Positions 18,801-26,149 of a DNA stretch of 64,000 nt are shown piece after piece (position 1 is the stretch's first letter; every line of letters starts with the position of its first letter). Location of the stretch: NCBI RefSeq assembly GCF_037203605.1, contig NZ_JBBDHC010000004.1:62001-126000 (forward strand), given 5' to 3'. A program made the translations under genes and the position numbers. The DNA comes from Denitratimonas tolerans (lineage in GTDB: Bacteria; Pseudomonadota; Gammaproteobacteria; Xanthomonadales; Xanthomonadaceae). Under the pieces are notes generated by a model, which worked only from the letters and a program-made list of their open reading frames with translations, was not told where the DNA came from and searched no databases.

Positions 18801-19391
18801 CAAGTCGTTGAGCCGATCAAGATTTTCTCTTGTCTGCCGCATTCGTTGCTCGGTTTCCTTGCGGCGCTCCTTGTACTTGGAGATGCCGGCGGCCTCTTCC
18901 AGGAAAATGCGCAGGTCCTCGGGTCGCGCCTCGATGATCTGCGAAATCATGCCCTGCTCGATGATCGAATAGCTGCGCGGCCCCAGGCCGGTGCCGAGGA
19001 ACAGATCGGTGATGTCGCGGCGGCGGCAGCGGGTGCCGTTGAGGTAGTAGCTCGATTGGCCGTCGCGGCTGACGAGGCGCTTGACCGAAATCTCGCTGAA
19101 GGCGGCGTATTCGCCGGTGAGCGCTCCGTCGGAATTGTCGAAGATCAGCTCCACCGTGGCCTGCCCGACCGGCTTGCGCGAGGAAGACCCGGAAAAGATC
19201 ACGTCGGTGAGCGAATCGCCGCGCAGGCGGCTGGCCGAGCTCTCGCCCATCACCCAGCGCACCGCGTCGATGATGTTCGACTTGCCGCAGCCGTTCGGCC
19301 CGACCACGCCGGTCATGTTCGTGGGCAGGTGCAGCGTGGTCGGATCGACGAAGGACTTGAAACCGGCGAGCTTGATGGTGGACAGGCGCAT
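15891..19391 (-). CDS. smc: Chromosome segregation ATPase SMC
   Basis: Core of the bacterial condensin that organises and segregates the chromosome with ScpA and ScpB. 1166 residues from the ATG at 19391 (MRLSTIKLAGFKSFVDP); the extra open frame upstream lacks homology. The Walker A is GPNGCGKS near residue 32. Two long coiled coils flank a hinge (about 500-650). The C-terminal signature is LLSGGEKAMTAVALVFAI and the Walker B is CLLDEVDAPLDEANV. Its partners scpA and scpB lie 2.7 kb away, divergently oriented. It heads the smc-zipA-ligA-epmA run. Confidence 0.97.
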   Translation of the reverse strand: MRLSTIKLAGFKSFVDPTTLHLPTNMTGVVGPNGCGKSNIIDAVRWVMGESSASRLRGDSLTDVIFSGSSSRKPVGQATVELIFDNSDGALTGEYAAFSEISVKRLVSRDGQSSYYLNGTRCRRRDITDLFLGTGLGPRSYSIIEQGMISQIIEARPEDLRIFLEEAAGISKYKERRKETEQRMRQTRENLDRLNDLREEVDKQLEHLKRQARQAEQYQQYKEEQRVKEAQVRALEYRQFDAERLGLREAIAQEETRLEAQVAAQRHAETQIELCREQHGEATERLSQAQGESYRVGAEIARIEQQIRHQRELAERLARSHEEGAGQLAALAEDIAQDEGKREELALEIAEAEPRLALLSGDDDTRQQSLREVETALAELQVAWDEHQRVTSETTRAADVNRTKIEYLERQGMEAERRHEVLVAERATLDLASLGEALERLASDHDLQRAGLDTLGDALDERKQGVAGLQEQQRRLQNELSEARKDGEAARGRLASLEALQHAALGQEQGAAQAWLAAQGLDRAARLGEALTVDPGWETAVETVLGHLIEAALVDAPGRLLPAVADFSQGRLALIDAQPGNATTPGSLAARVQGPAAALRWLDAIRTAESLDDAIAMLPRLAAHEAVVTRAGEWLGPGWVRIVRSGEAGQGALAREREIQALRGRIDALAEREGALGEQLAQVREDIARAEQEREDAQRVLYLAHRSVAELSGQMQSQQGKLESAQARLERIEVECEQLRQTLADAQERAREARQALETSLARMAEQEAARTALESRRRQLTEQRDSARGSAREARDAAHQIALRLEAARTQVAALNQSLLRMQAQREQSTQRQAEIEAQMAQGDAPIRALETERQAFLEQRIVAERDLAAARSGIEGVDAELRRYEQQRQQADQQALVLRESVTRKRMSEQGIGIRIEAIVESITGAGFELAAVLADLPEGVRVDDWRRAVADLETRIRRLEPVNLAAISEYGEAQQRKTYLDAQNTDLVTALESLESAIRQIDRETRGRFKDTFDRVNAGVQALYPRLFGGGHAYLELTGEDLLDTGVSIMARPPGKRVSNISLLSGGEKAMTAVALVFAIFQLNPAPFCLLDEVDAPLDEANVGRFSAMVSEMSEKVQFLFVTHNKATMEAARQLAGVTMREPGVSRLVSVDLAEASRLAGAA

Positions 19392-19430
19392 GCGGTGGCG
19401 GGCTTCCGAATGGGGGCGCGGCGGCGCGGC

Positions 19431-19436
19431 AGTATA
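19431..19436 (-). promoter_or_regulatory. Candidate -10 element for smc
   Basis: On the minus strand TATACT occurs about 40 nt before the smc ATG, inside the short A/T patch agtatatagc in otherwise very GC-rich DNA. No convincing -35 is visible at 16-18 nt. The rest of the 19392-19636 gap shows nothing else recognisable. Confidence 0.35.
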
Positions 19437-19636
19437 TAGCGGGTGCCTGTCGACGGCGCCGCCGGCAGGACCGCCGGCGCGGGCATGCAATCCCCCGAAA
19501 CGCCGGCCCAGCCTGCCACAACGGCGAGTGGGCCCTCTCCGGGACGCACGAATCCACCCGGATCGCGACTGATCCGCCCGCGTAATCGGCACCACCTTTT
19601 CCCGTATCCCAGTCTGATTCCCTCACGAGGCTCGTC

Positions 19637-20065
19637 ATGGACGGGATCATCGTGTCGCTCCTGGCGCTGCTGGCCGGAATCCTGCCAGCTGCGGCGAACG
19701 CCCAATACCTCACCGAAACCCGCGCGATGACGGTATCGGGCATCTCGCGCAGCTATCTGCTCGCGCGGCCCGCCACGACGATGCCCGCCGCTGCCCTGCC
19801 CCTGCTGATCTCGCTGCATGGCGACGGCGGCAACAGCGCCGGAATGCGCAGCACGCTGCCGCTGGAAACCGCCGCCACCCAGGGCGGGCCGATGGGCTGC
19901 AATCTGGTGACCTGCGAAGATCCGGGAATTTCCACGCCCGTCAAGGCGGCCTGCGCGCGCAACGCGGGATTCGGCGCAGCGATCAGCCGGACGCATCTGC
20001 CCGCCGAACCGGCGGGCCAGCGCGATCCGCTTCTGCAGGCAATCCGGGAGCATTACCTCCAGTAG
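19637..20065 (+). pseudogene. Truncated PHB-depolymerase/feruloyl-esterase-like alpha/beta hydrolase
   Basis: 142 residues starting with a signal peptide (MDGIIVSLLALLAG, then ILPAAANAQ). SRSYLLARP and LPLLISLHGDGGNSAGMR follow, the first strands and oxyanion region of LpqC/feruloyl-esterase-type hydrolases. From about residue 80 the resemblance stops; there is no GxSxG nucleophile motif and the expected 200 or so further residues are absent. The C-terminal part has no recognised homology. Probably an internal deletion or frame-disrupted remnant, although a small secreted protein cannot be excluded. Confidence 0.55.
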
Positions 20066-20084
20066 CGGCCGAAAAGCGTTCCGA

Positions 20085-20915
20085 TTACCGGCTTTCCCGC
20101 TCGATCCGCGCCCGCGCGCGCAGCGCCGCGAGCTTTTCCTCCAGGAACTCGTCGCCGGCCTGCTTGCGGATGCCCTCGCGCACCTCTTCGAACGGCGGCG
20201 GCGAAAAGGGGCGCGAAGCGACGCGCTGGAAGACGTGCCAGCCAAAGCGCGTCTGCACCGGGGCCGCGCTGATGCCGCCATCGGGGAGCTCCAGCGCGGC
20301 CTGCGCCAGTTCCGGCGGAAGCTGGGTGGTATTGGCCCAGCCCAGATCGCGCGCCTGGACGCCTTCGGCTGCACCCAGGCCCGCCATCCATGCGCCGAAG
20401 TCGCCGCTCGCCGCGGCTGGGACAACGGCCGCGCGCGCCGCCGCTTCATCGGCATAGAGCACGTTGCGCAGATGCAGCTCCTGCGCGCCGGTGCGGGCGG
20501 TGATCTTTTCGTAGTAGCTGCGCAGATCCTCGTCGCCGAGCTTCATCCCGGCGCGGGCGTCGGCCAGGTTGCGCGCGGCCAGCGTCTGGATGCGGGCCAG
20601 GTCCAGCTCGGTCTGCACGTCGGGTCGGGAGATCGCCCCCTCGGCGATGGCATCCTGCGCCAGCAGCACGGTTTCCACCGCCAGGTCGAGCGCCTGCTCG
20701 CGCTGCCGCGCGTCGGCCAGGTCCAGGCCGCGCCCGCGCGCCAGGCGCACCAGCAGCGCCTCGCTGATCGCTTCGCCGTTGACCGTCACCGCCACGGCGT
20801 TCTCCGGCGCGAAGCGCAGCGCGGTTTCCGGCGCGGCGACCTCTGGTGCCTTGCCGCCGCAGGCGCAAAGCCCCGCCAGCGCCATGCCCAGGAGCAGTGT
20901 ACGGGAACGAATCAC
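20085..20915 (-). CDS. Parvulin-type peptidyl-prolyl isomerase, putative lipoprotein
   Basis: 276 residues, starting at a GTG. The N-terminus MIRSRTLLLGMALAGLCACGG resembles a lipoprotein signal, with Cys-19 the likely lipidated residue although the lipobox (LCAC) is imperfect. A SurA_N-like helical segment (about 45-130) leads into a rotamase domain (about 140-250). The latter contains LHLRNVLYADE, DLGWANTTQLPPELAQA and TRFGWHVFQR, the parvulin signature. It probably assists folding of secreted proteins in the periplasm. The start overlaps the upstream yciI stop as GTGA, so the two are co-transcribed. Confidence 0.85.
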   Translation of the reverse strand: MIRSRTLLLGMALAGLCACGGKAPEVAAPETALRFAPENAVAVTVNGEAISEALLVRLARGRGLDLADARQREQALDLAVETVLLAQDAIAEGAISRPDVQTELDLARIQTLAARNLADARAGMKLGDEDLRSYYEKITARTGAQELHLRNVLYADEAAARAAVVPAAASGDFGAWMAGLGAAEGVQARDLGWANTTQLPPELAQAALELPDGGISAAPVQTRFGWHVFQRVASRPFSPPPFEEVREGIRKQAGDEFLEEKLAALRARARIERESR

Positions 20916-21211
20916 GGCAACACCTTCTTGAAGGGATGGATTTCCACATCGCGATACACGCCGGCGGCGACGTAGGGATCGGCATCGGCCCAGGTGCGCG
21001 CGTCTTCCAGGCTGGCGAACTCCGCCACGACCAGGCTGCCGGAAAAGCCTGCGGGACCGGGATCTTCGGCGTCGATCGCCGGCAGCGGCCCGGCCAGCAG
21101 CAGATGCCCGTCCTCGCGCAGGCGATGCAATCGCTCCAGGTGCGCGGGACGCGCCGCCAGCCGCCGTTCGAGGCTGTCGGGAGCATCACGCGCCAGAAGT
21201 GCGTACCACAT
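20912..21211 (-). CDS. YciI family protein
   Basis: 99 residues from the ATG at 21211 (MWYALLARDAPDS). It is a small ferredoxin-like-fold protein of the YciI/DUF1330-like superfamily. Characteristic features are HLERLHRLREDGHLLLAGPLPA, with the conserved His/Asp region, and DPYVAAGVYRDVEIHPFKKV at the C-terminus. The function of the family is uncertain. It is the first gene of a two-gene unit with the parvulin lipoprotein and is divergent from the yciO-like gene 66 nt away. Confidence 0.9.
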   Translation of the reverse strand: MWYALLARDAPDSLERRLAARPAHLERLHRLREDGHLLLAGPLPAIDAEDPGPAGFSGSLVVAEFASLEDARTWADADPYVAAGVYRDVEIHPFKKVLP

Positions 21212-21277
21212 CGTGCTTTCCGCCCTGCACCAAAGGGCGGCATGATATGGGCTTGCCCCTTCTCTGATCCAGCGCAA

Positions 21278-21895
21278 ATGAGCAGTCGCCTCGAAGTCCA
21301 TCCCGTCAACCCGCAGCCCCGCGCCCTCCACCAGGCGGCGCGCTGCATTGCGGACGGCGGATTGATCGTCGCGCCCACCGACGCCGGCTATTCCTTCATG
21401 TGGGGGATCGAGGCGCTCGACGCCGAACACCGCGTGCTGCGGCTGCGCGCGCTGGACACGCGCCACCCTTTCACCGTACTCTGTAGCACGATCAGCCAGA
21501 TCGGAAGCCTGTCCAAGCTCGACGACCGGGCCTTCCGCATCATCAAATCGCTGACCCCCGGACCGATCACCTTCATCCTGCCGGCCGGCGCGGACCTTCC
21601 CCGCCGTCTCAAGCAGACCAAGCGCCGCGCCATCGGGTGCCGCATCCCGGACAACGCCGTGACGCGCGTGCTGCTGGACACCGTGGGATCACCGTTGCTG
21701 ACCACCAGTCTCGTGCTGCCTGACGAACCGTTGGACAATCACGAGGCCGAAGCGGTAGCCGAAGGCTCGCTGCGCCACGTGGACCTGATGCTCGATGCCG
21801 GGGATTGCCAGCCCGGTCCGACCAGTGTTCTTGACTTGACGGGCGACGAGCCGATGATCACGCGTCAGGGTTTCGTCGAACTGGAGCTGGACTGA
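21278..21895 (+). CDS. YciO/Sua5/YrdC family (threonylcarbamoyl-AMP synthase-like) protein
   Basis: 205 residues from the ATG at 21278 (MSSRLEVHPVNPQPRAL). The YrdC/TsaC fold is recognised by GGLIVAPTDAGYSFMWG, where the paralogue TsaC has PTEAVYG, and by LTPGPITFILPA, IGCRIPDN and GPTSVLDL. This pattern fits the YciO branch, whose exact role is less certain than that of TsaC; it binds nucleotides and dsRNA-like ligands. scpA follows after 147 nt. That gap has no clear promoter but could hold one. Confidence 0.88.
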   Translation: MSSRLEVHPVNPQPRALHQAARCIADGGLIVAPTDAGYSFMWGIEALDAEHRVLRLRALDTRHPFTVLCSTISQIGSLSKLDDRAFRIIKSLTPGPITFILPAGADLPRRLKQTKRRAIGCRIPDNAVTRVLLDTVGSPLLTTSLVLPDEPLDNHEAEAVAEGSLRHVDLMLDAGDCQPGPTSVLDLTGDEPMITRQGFVELELD

Positions 21896-22042
21896 CCGCG
21901 AGAGGCGGTTGACCGTGCCAGCCGTGCCGCGCCAGGGGGCGTCGGCATCCGCGCTTGAACTCCGTCGAATCATGCAGCAACTGCTGCGATCGACGATCAA
22001 CCTCACGATTTTCACGGGCAGGCCGCGAGGCCGGATTGCCGC

Positions 22043-22957
22043 ATGACCGAAACCACGGCCGCACCGGCCACACATCCAGCGATGGCATCCGTTCCGCAGC
22101 AGCAGGAAATGCCGCTGGCACTCGTGCTCGGCCAGCCGCTGCTGCAGATGCCGCAGGATCTCTACATTCCGCCCGACGCGCTGGAAGTGATCCTGGAGGC
22201 GTTCGAAGGCCCGCTGGACCTCCTGCTGTACCTGATCCGCCGCCAGAACCTCGACATCCTCGACATCCCCGTGGCCGAGATCACCCGGCAGTACGTCGAA
22301 TACATCAGCGTGATGCAGGACCTGCGCTTCGAACTGGCGGCCGAATACCTCCTGATGGCCGCGATCCTGGCCGAGATCAAGTCGCGCCTGCTGCTGCCGC
22401 GCCCGCCCTCGACCGAGGGCGAGGAAGAAGATCCGCGCGCCGACCTGGTGCGCCGCCTGCAGGAATACGAGCGCTACAAGAAGGCCGCCGAGGACATCGA
22501 CGCCCTGCCCCGCGTGGAGCGCGACACCGTGCCGGTGCACGCCTTCGTGCCGGAGCTGAAGATCGAGCGCGAACCGCCCGCGGTGGACATGCGCGAACTG
22601 CTCGCGGCGCTGGTCGATGTCCTCAAGCGCGCCGAACTTTTCACCCGGCACGCGATCCGGCGCGAGGCGCTGAGCGTGCGCCAGCGCATGAGCCAGGTGC
22701 TCGAACGCATCGCCGACGGCCAGTTCCACGATTTCCAGTCGCTGTTCCAGCCCGAAGAAGGCCGGCTCGGCGTGGTGGTCACCTTCCTGTCGATCCTGGA
22801 GTTGGCCAAGGAACAGCTCGTGGAGATCGTGCAGGAAGGCCAGTTCGCACCGATCTACCTGCGCACCCTCGCCATCGATGACAGCGAAAGCGAAGCGATC
22901 GACGCGGAGCCCACTTCCGACACCGATGGCGGCGAAATCGCCACCCAGGATGCATGA
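22043..22957 (+). CDS. scpA: Segregation and condensation protein A (kleisin)
   Basis: Kleisin subunit bridging the SMC heads. 304 residues. The first 45 residues are a variable Ala/Pro/Gln-rich leader. The conserved N-terminal SMC-neck-binding block VILEAFEGPLDLLLYLIRRQ follows, then LDILDIPVAEITRQYVEYI and LLMAAILAEIKSRLLLP. The C-terminal winged helix (about 200-280) includes VTFLSILELAKEQ. Together with smc and scpB the full condensin is encoded in this window. Confidence 0.95.
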   Translation: MTETTAAPATHPAMASVPQQQEMPLALVLGQPLLQMPQDLYIPPDALEVILEAFEGPLDLLLYLIRRQNLDILDIPVAEITRQYVEYISVMQDLRFELAAEYLLMAAILAEIKSRLLLPRPPSTEGEEEDPRADLVRRLQEYERYKKAAEDIDALPRVERDTVPVHAFVPELKIEREPPAVDMRELLAALVDVLKRAELFTRHAIRREALSVRQRMSQVLERIADGQFHDFQSLFQPEEGRLGVVVTFLSILELAKEQLVEIVQEGQFAPIYLRTLAIDDSESEAIDAEPTSDTDGGEIATQDA

Positions 22958-22961
22958 CACG

Positions 22962-23696
22962 ATGGACCCGGCGCTGATCCAACGCATCGTGGAGGCGGCC
23001 CTGCTGGCCTCCAGCCGGCCGCTGACGCTGGCCGATCTCCAGAGCCTCTTCACCCTTGATGAGCCGCTCGCGCCGGGCGCGATCGAAACCGCGCTGGACG
23101 CCTTGCGCCAAGCCAGCGCCGAACGCGGTGTGGAACTGGTGGAAGTGGCCAGCGGCTTCCGCTTCCAGGTGCGCACCGAGGTGCATCCCTGGGTGGCGCG
23201 CCTGTGGGCAGAGCGCCCGCAGCGCTACACCCGGGCCACGCTGGAAACCCTGGCGCTGATCGCCTATCGCCAGCCGATCACGCGCGGCGAAATCGAGCAA
23301 ATCCGCGGTGTCACGGTCAGCAGCAACATCATCAAGTCGCTGGAAGAACGCGAATGGATCCGCACCATCGGCCATCGCGACGTCCCGGGGCGCCCCGCCC
23401 TGCTCGGCACCACCAAGACGTTTCTCGATTACTTCAACCTCAAGAGCCTGGACGAGCTGCCGCCGCTGTCGGAGCTGCGCGATCTCGCCGAACTGGAGCC
23501 CCAGCTTCCCTTCGAACCCGAACACGCGGCACCGGCGCTGCCCGGGGCCTCGTTCCAGGACGCGACCGACGTGGTGATCGCACCCGAGGTCATCACCACC
23601 GCCGCCGTCGACCTGCCGGACCACACCGGCACCGATCCCACCGATTCCCTCCCCATGGATGCGGCCGATGATGCCGCACCGGAGCACACTGCATGA
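22962..23696 (+). CDS. scpB: Segregation and condensation protein B
   Basis: Dimeric winged-helix protein that binds ScpA and tunes SMC activity. 244 residues from the ATG at 22962 (MDPALIQRIVEAALLAS); the ATG at 22950 (MHDTMDP) is an equally possible start overlapping scpA. Two winged-helix domains are visible. ALIAYRQPITRGEIEQIRGV marks the second, and GRPALLGTTKTFLDYFNL is a family signature. The C-terminal 60 residues are acidic and low in complexity. The last 4 nt overlap rluB. Confidence 0.93.
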   Translation: MDPALIQRIVEAALLASSRPLTLADLQSLFTLDEPLAPGAIETALDALRQASAERGVELVEVASGFRFQVRTEVHPWVARLWAERPQRYTRATLETLALIAYRQPITRGEIEQIRGVTVSSNIIKSLEEREWIRTIGHRDVPGRPALLGTTKTFLDYFNLKSLDELPPLSELRDLAELEPQLPFEPEHAAPALPGASFQDATDVVIAPEVITTAAVDLPDHTGTDPTDSLPMDAADDAAPEHTA

Positions 23697-25156
23697 CTGG
23701 TTCCAAACCTTCCTCGCCGGCCTCGCGCCGCACCCTCTCTCTCAAGCGCGATACGCCCCCCGCGGCGGCGGTCGAAGAACGCCTGCACAAAGTCCTCGCA
23801 CAGGCTGGGCTCGGCTCGCGCCGGGCGCTGGAGGAACGCATCTCGCAGGGGCAGGTGCAGGTCAACGGCGAGGTCGCCTCGCTCGGCAGCAGCGTCAAGA
23901 GCGGCGACCGCATCGACCTGGACGGCAAGACCTTCGTGGCCACGCTGCAGAGCGAGCCACCGCGCGTGCTGGTCTACAACAAGCCCGAGGGCGAGGTCAC
24001 CACGCGCGAGGATCCGGACGGCCGCCCCACCGTGTTCGACCGCCTGCCGCAGATCAAGGGCGCGCGCTGGATCAACGTCGGGCGCCTGGACATCAACACC
24101 ACCGGCCTGCTGCTGTTGACCACCGACGGCGACCTGGCCAATGCGCTGATGCACCCTTCGGGCGAAGTCGAGCGCGAATACGTGTGCCGCGTGCGCGGGC
24201 CGGAGGGCAGCGATGGCGTCTCCGAGGCGCTGATCCAGCGGCTCACCCGCGGCATCGAGCTGGACGACGGCCCGGCGCGCTTTGATCGGGTCGAGCGCAT
24301 CGGCGGCAGCGATTCGCACGACTGGTTCACCGTCGTGGTCAAGGAAGGCCGCAACCGCGAGGTGCGGCGCCTGTGGGAATCCCAGGGCTGCCAGGTCAGC
24401 CGGCTCAAGCGCGTGCGCTACGGCAACCTGACGCTGCCGCGCCTGCTCAAGCGCGGCCACTTCGAGGAGCTGCCTCCCGAAGCCGTGATGCAGCTGCGCG
24501 CGGACATGCAGTTGGCCGAAGCGACCGGCGTATTGACCCTGCAGCCGGTGATCGGCCAGCGCCGCGCCAAGGCCGCCGAATACCGCCCCGCGCCGCGCGA
24601 GCAGCGCGCCTGGACCCAGGCCAGCGGCTATGGCGACGAAGCGCGCGAGTTCCGCGCCTTCGACAACCTGCGCGAGGATCGCGGCAGCAAGGGACGCTAC
24701 GGCAAGCCCGGCGGCAACAAGCCGCGTGGCCCGCGCACCGTGCCCGATGACATCGGCAACCGCCTCACCGCTCCGGCGGGCGGACAGCCCGGCAAGCGCC
24801 GTCGCAGCGCCGCGCCCGGCTTCGAGAATCCGACCGAGCATCGCTCCTGGTACGTGCCTGAAGGCGTAACCACCACCAGCCGCATTGCTCCGCCGCGCCA
24901 GGCCGGCAAGCCCAGTCCGTATGGGAAACCCAATCCCTACGGCAAGCCCAGCCCCTACGGTGAGCGCCCGGGCGGTGGACGCGGCAAGCCCGGCGGCGGG
25001 CGTCCGGGTGCCGGTGCGGCCAAACCCGGCGCCAGCGCGCGCCCCGGCGGCGCGGGAAAACCCGCAGGCGCGCGCAGTCCGCAGGGCGGCAAGGGCGCAC
25101 CGCGCGGCGCCGGACGCCCGGGACACGGCGCGCCGCGCTCCAACAAGCCGCGCTGA
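23693..25156 (+). CDS. rluB: 23S rRNA pseudouridine(2605) synthase with long basic tail
   Basis: Modifies U2605 in the peptidyl-transferase region of 23S rRNA. 487 residues. An N-terminal S4 RNA-binding domain (VEERLHKVLAQAGLGSRR) is followed by the RsuA/RluB catalytic domain with its Asp in NVGRLDINTTGLLLLTTDG. The LKEGRNREVRRLW-like block (VVKEGRNREVRRLWE) is diagnostic. From about residue 300 comes a disordered tail rich in Gly, Pro, Lys and Arg, with YGKP repeats near 405-425. The tail roughly doubles the usual length and probably binds RNA. The start overlaps the scpB stop by 4 nt. Confidence 0.9.
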   Translation: MTGSKPSSPASRRTLSLKRDTPPAAAVEERLHKVLAQAGLGSRRALEERISQGQVQVNGEVASLGSSVKSGDRIDLDGKTFVATLQSEPPRVLVYNKPEGEVTTREDPDGRPTVFDRLPQIKGARWINVGRLDINTTGLLLLTTDGDLANALMHPSGEVEREYVCRVRGPEGSDGVSEALIQRLTRGIELDDGPARFDRVERIGGSDSHDWFTVVVKEGRNREVRRLWESQGCQVSRLKRVRYGNLTLPRLLKRGHFEELPPEAVMQLRADMQLAEATGVLTLQPVIGQRRAKAAEYRPAPREQRAWTQASGYGDEAREFRAFDNLREDRGSKGRYGKPGGNKPRGPRTVPDDIGNRLTAPAGGQPGKRRRSAAPGFENPTEHRSWYVPEGVTTTSRIAPPRQAGKPSPYGKPNPYGKPSPYGERPGGGRGKPGGGRPGAGAAKPGASARPGGAGKPAGARSPQGGKGAPRGAGRPGHGAPRSNKPR

Positions 25157-25185
25157 CGGCGACCGAGCCGCCGCCGTCAGCGCGG
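25148..25185. terminator. Stem-loop between convergent rluB and BON lipoprotein genes
   Basis: Perfect 14-bp stem ccgcgctgacggcg (25148-25161) / cgccgtcagcgcgg (25172-25185) with a 10-nt loop. It begins inside the last codons of rluB, includes its stop and has no T run. Its position suggests a transcript-end structure for rluB. Confidence 0.6.
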
Positions 25186-25259
25186 CACGGCGCGCGGAAT
25201 CCGTCGCGACGCCGGTCGAAGTGCCGGTCTTCCACTCGGATGCGCGCCGTTCCCGCCGG

Positions 25260-25580
25260 TCACGGCCTGATGATCAGGTCGTTGTGCACGGTCCGCACGC
25301 CCTTGACCGAGCGCGCCAGCTCGCCGGCGCGGGTCTTCTCGCGCTGCGACTTGGCGAAGCCGGACAGCTGCACCACGCCGGCGTCGATGGTCTTGACGCC
25401 GATGTTGAGCGCGGAGGTTTCCGCATCCGAGGCCAGCTTGGCCTTCACTTCCGTGGTGATTGCGGCGCCGTCGATGTACTCGCCCACCGTTTCCTGCTTG
25501 CGGGCCACCGAACATCCGGTGGCCAGCGCGAGCAGGGGCGCGGACAGCGCGGCGATCAACAGGGTACGTTGCAGGTTCAT
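25260..25580 (-). CDS. BON-domain lipoprotein
   Basis: 106 residues. The signal sequence MNLQRTLLIAALSAPLLALATGCS has lipobox ATGC, with Cys-23 the lipidated residue. A single BON domain follows (about 35-105: DGAAITTEVKAKLASD, VKTIDAGVVQLSGF, VKGVRTVHNDL). BON proteins bind phospholipid and protect the envelope during osmotic stress (OsmY/DolP type). It is the last gene of a minus-strand stress cassette with DUF1328, CsbD and a double-BON protein. Confidence 0.9.
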   Translation of the reverse strand: MNLQRTLLIAALSAPLLALATGCSVARKQETVGEYIDGAAITTEVKAKLASDAETSALNIGVKTIDAGVVQLSGFAKSQREKTRAGELARSVKGVRTVHNDLIIRP

Positions 25581-25663
25581 TTTCGTTCTCCAGAAGAATG
25601 CGGCGGAATGAAGCGCGCCGCCAGGTGGCCGCGCCCGGCGACGTGGCCGGGCACGGAAAGGGG

Positions 25664-25828
25664 TCAGACCCGCGGCCGGCGCCCGGTGACCAGCGAGATC
25701 AGGAACAGCACGATGAACACCACGAACAGGATCTTGGCGATCCAGGCCGCGGTGCCGGCGATGCCGAAAAAGCCCAGGAACCCCGCGATCAGGGCGATGA
25801 CGAGGAACACGATTGCATAGTGGAGCAT
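25664..25828 (-). CDS. DUF1328 small membrane protein
   Basis: 54 residues from the ATG at 25828 (MLHYAIVFLVIALIAGFLGF). Two hydrophobic helices are separated by GIAGTAAWIAK and followed by a short Arg-rich end (TGRRPRV), typical of the YtjA/DUF1328 family. Such proteins are commonly encoded next to csbD and BON genes and induced by stress; the molecular role is unknown. The 83-nt gap to the BON lipoprotein contains a small hairpin, gcccggc/gccgggc, at 25633-25652. Confidence 0.9.
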   Translation of the reverse strand: MLHYAIVFLVIALIAGFLGFFGIAGTAAWIAKILFVVFIVLFLISLVTGRRPRV

Positions 25829-25888
25829 GTCGTTCTCCTTTGAAGGCCGGATACAGCCATGGCGGGCGGCGCGTCGCTGCGCCAGGAT

Positions 25889-25920
25889 CGGTGCCGGGGC
25901 CGCCATGCGCCCCGGCACCG
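25889..25920 (-). terminator. Strong hairpin between csbD and DUF1328 genes
   Basis: Perfect 12-bp stem cggtgccggggc / gccccggcaccg with an 8-nt loop, 20 nt downstream of the csbD stop. There is no T tract. It is either a partial terminator or an mRNA-stabilising structure that would set different levels for the genes on its two sides. Confidence 0.5.
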
Positions 25921-25940
25921 AGGGTTTCGCTGCGGCGGAG

Positions 25941-26138
25941 TCAGAGCGAATCGACGAAGTCGTTCACTTCCTTCTTCGCCACGTCCTTGGCCAGCCCGTA
26001 GCGCTCCTGGAGTTTACCGATAAGGTATTCGGCGTTGCCCTCCTCGACCCGCACGTCGTCGTTGGTGAGCTTGCCCCAGCGCGCCTTCACTTTGCCGCTG
26101 AGCTGCTTCCACTGGCCCTTGATGCGATCTTCGTTCAT
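25941..26138 (-). CDS. CsbD family stress protein
   Basis: 65 residues, beginning MNEDRIKGQWKQLSGKVKARWG, the hallmark CsbD start, followed by GKLTNDDVRVEEGNAEYLIG. It is a small hydrophilic helical protein. Homologues are among the most abundant general-stress or osmotic-stress proteins, without a settled mechanism. It starts 11 nt after the double-BON gene, so it is very probably in the same transcript. Confidence 0.93.
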   Translation of the reverse strand: MNEDRIKGQWKQLSGKVKARWGKLTNDDVRVEEGNAEYLIGKLQERYGLAKDVAKKEVNDFVDSL

Positions 26139-26149
26139 GGTCTGTCTCC

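Noticed and set aside
16011..19439. A 1142-codon open frame antisense to smc.
   Set aside because: It mirrors the coiled-coil coding sequence of SMC. The Leu/Ala/Gly/Arg-rich translation shows no domain, and SMC itself is complete.
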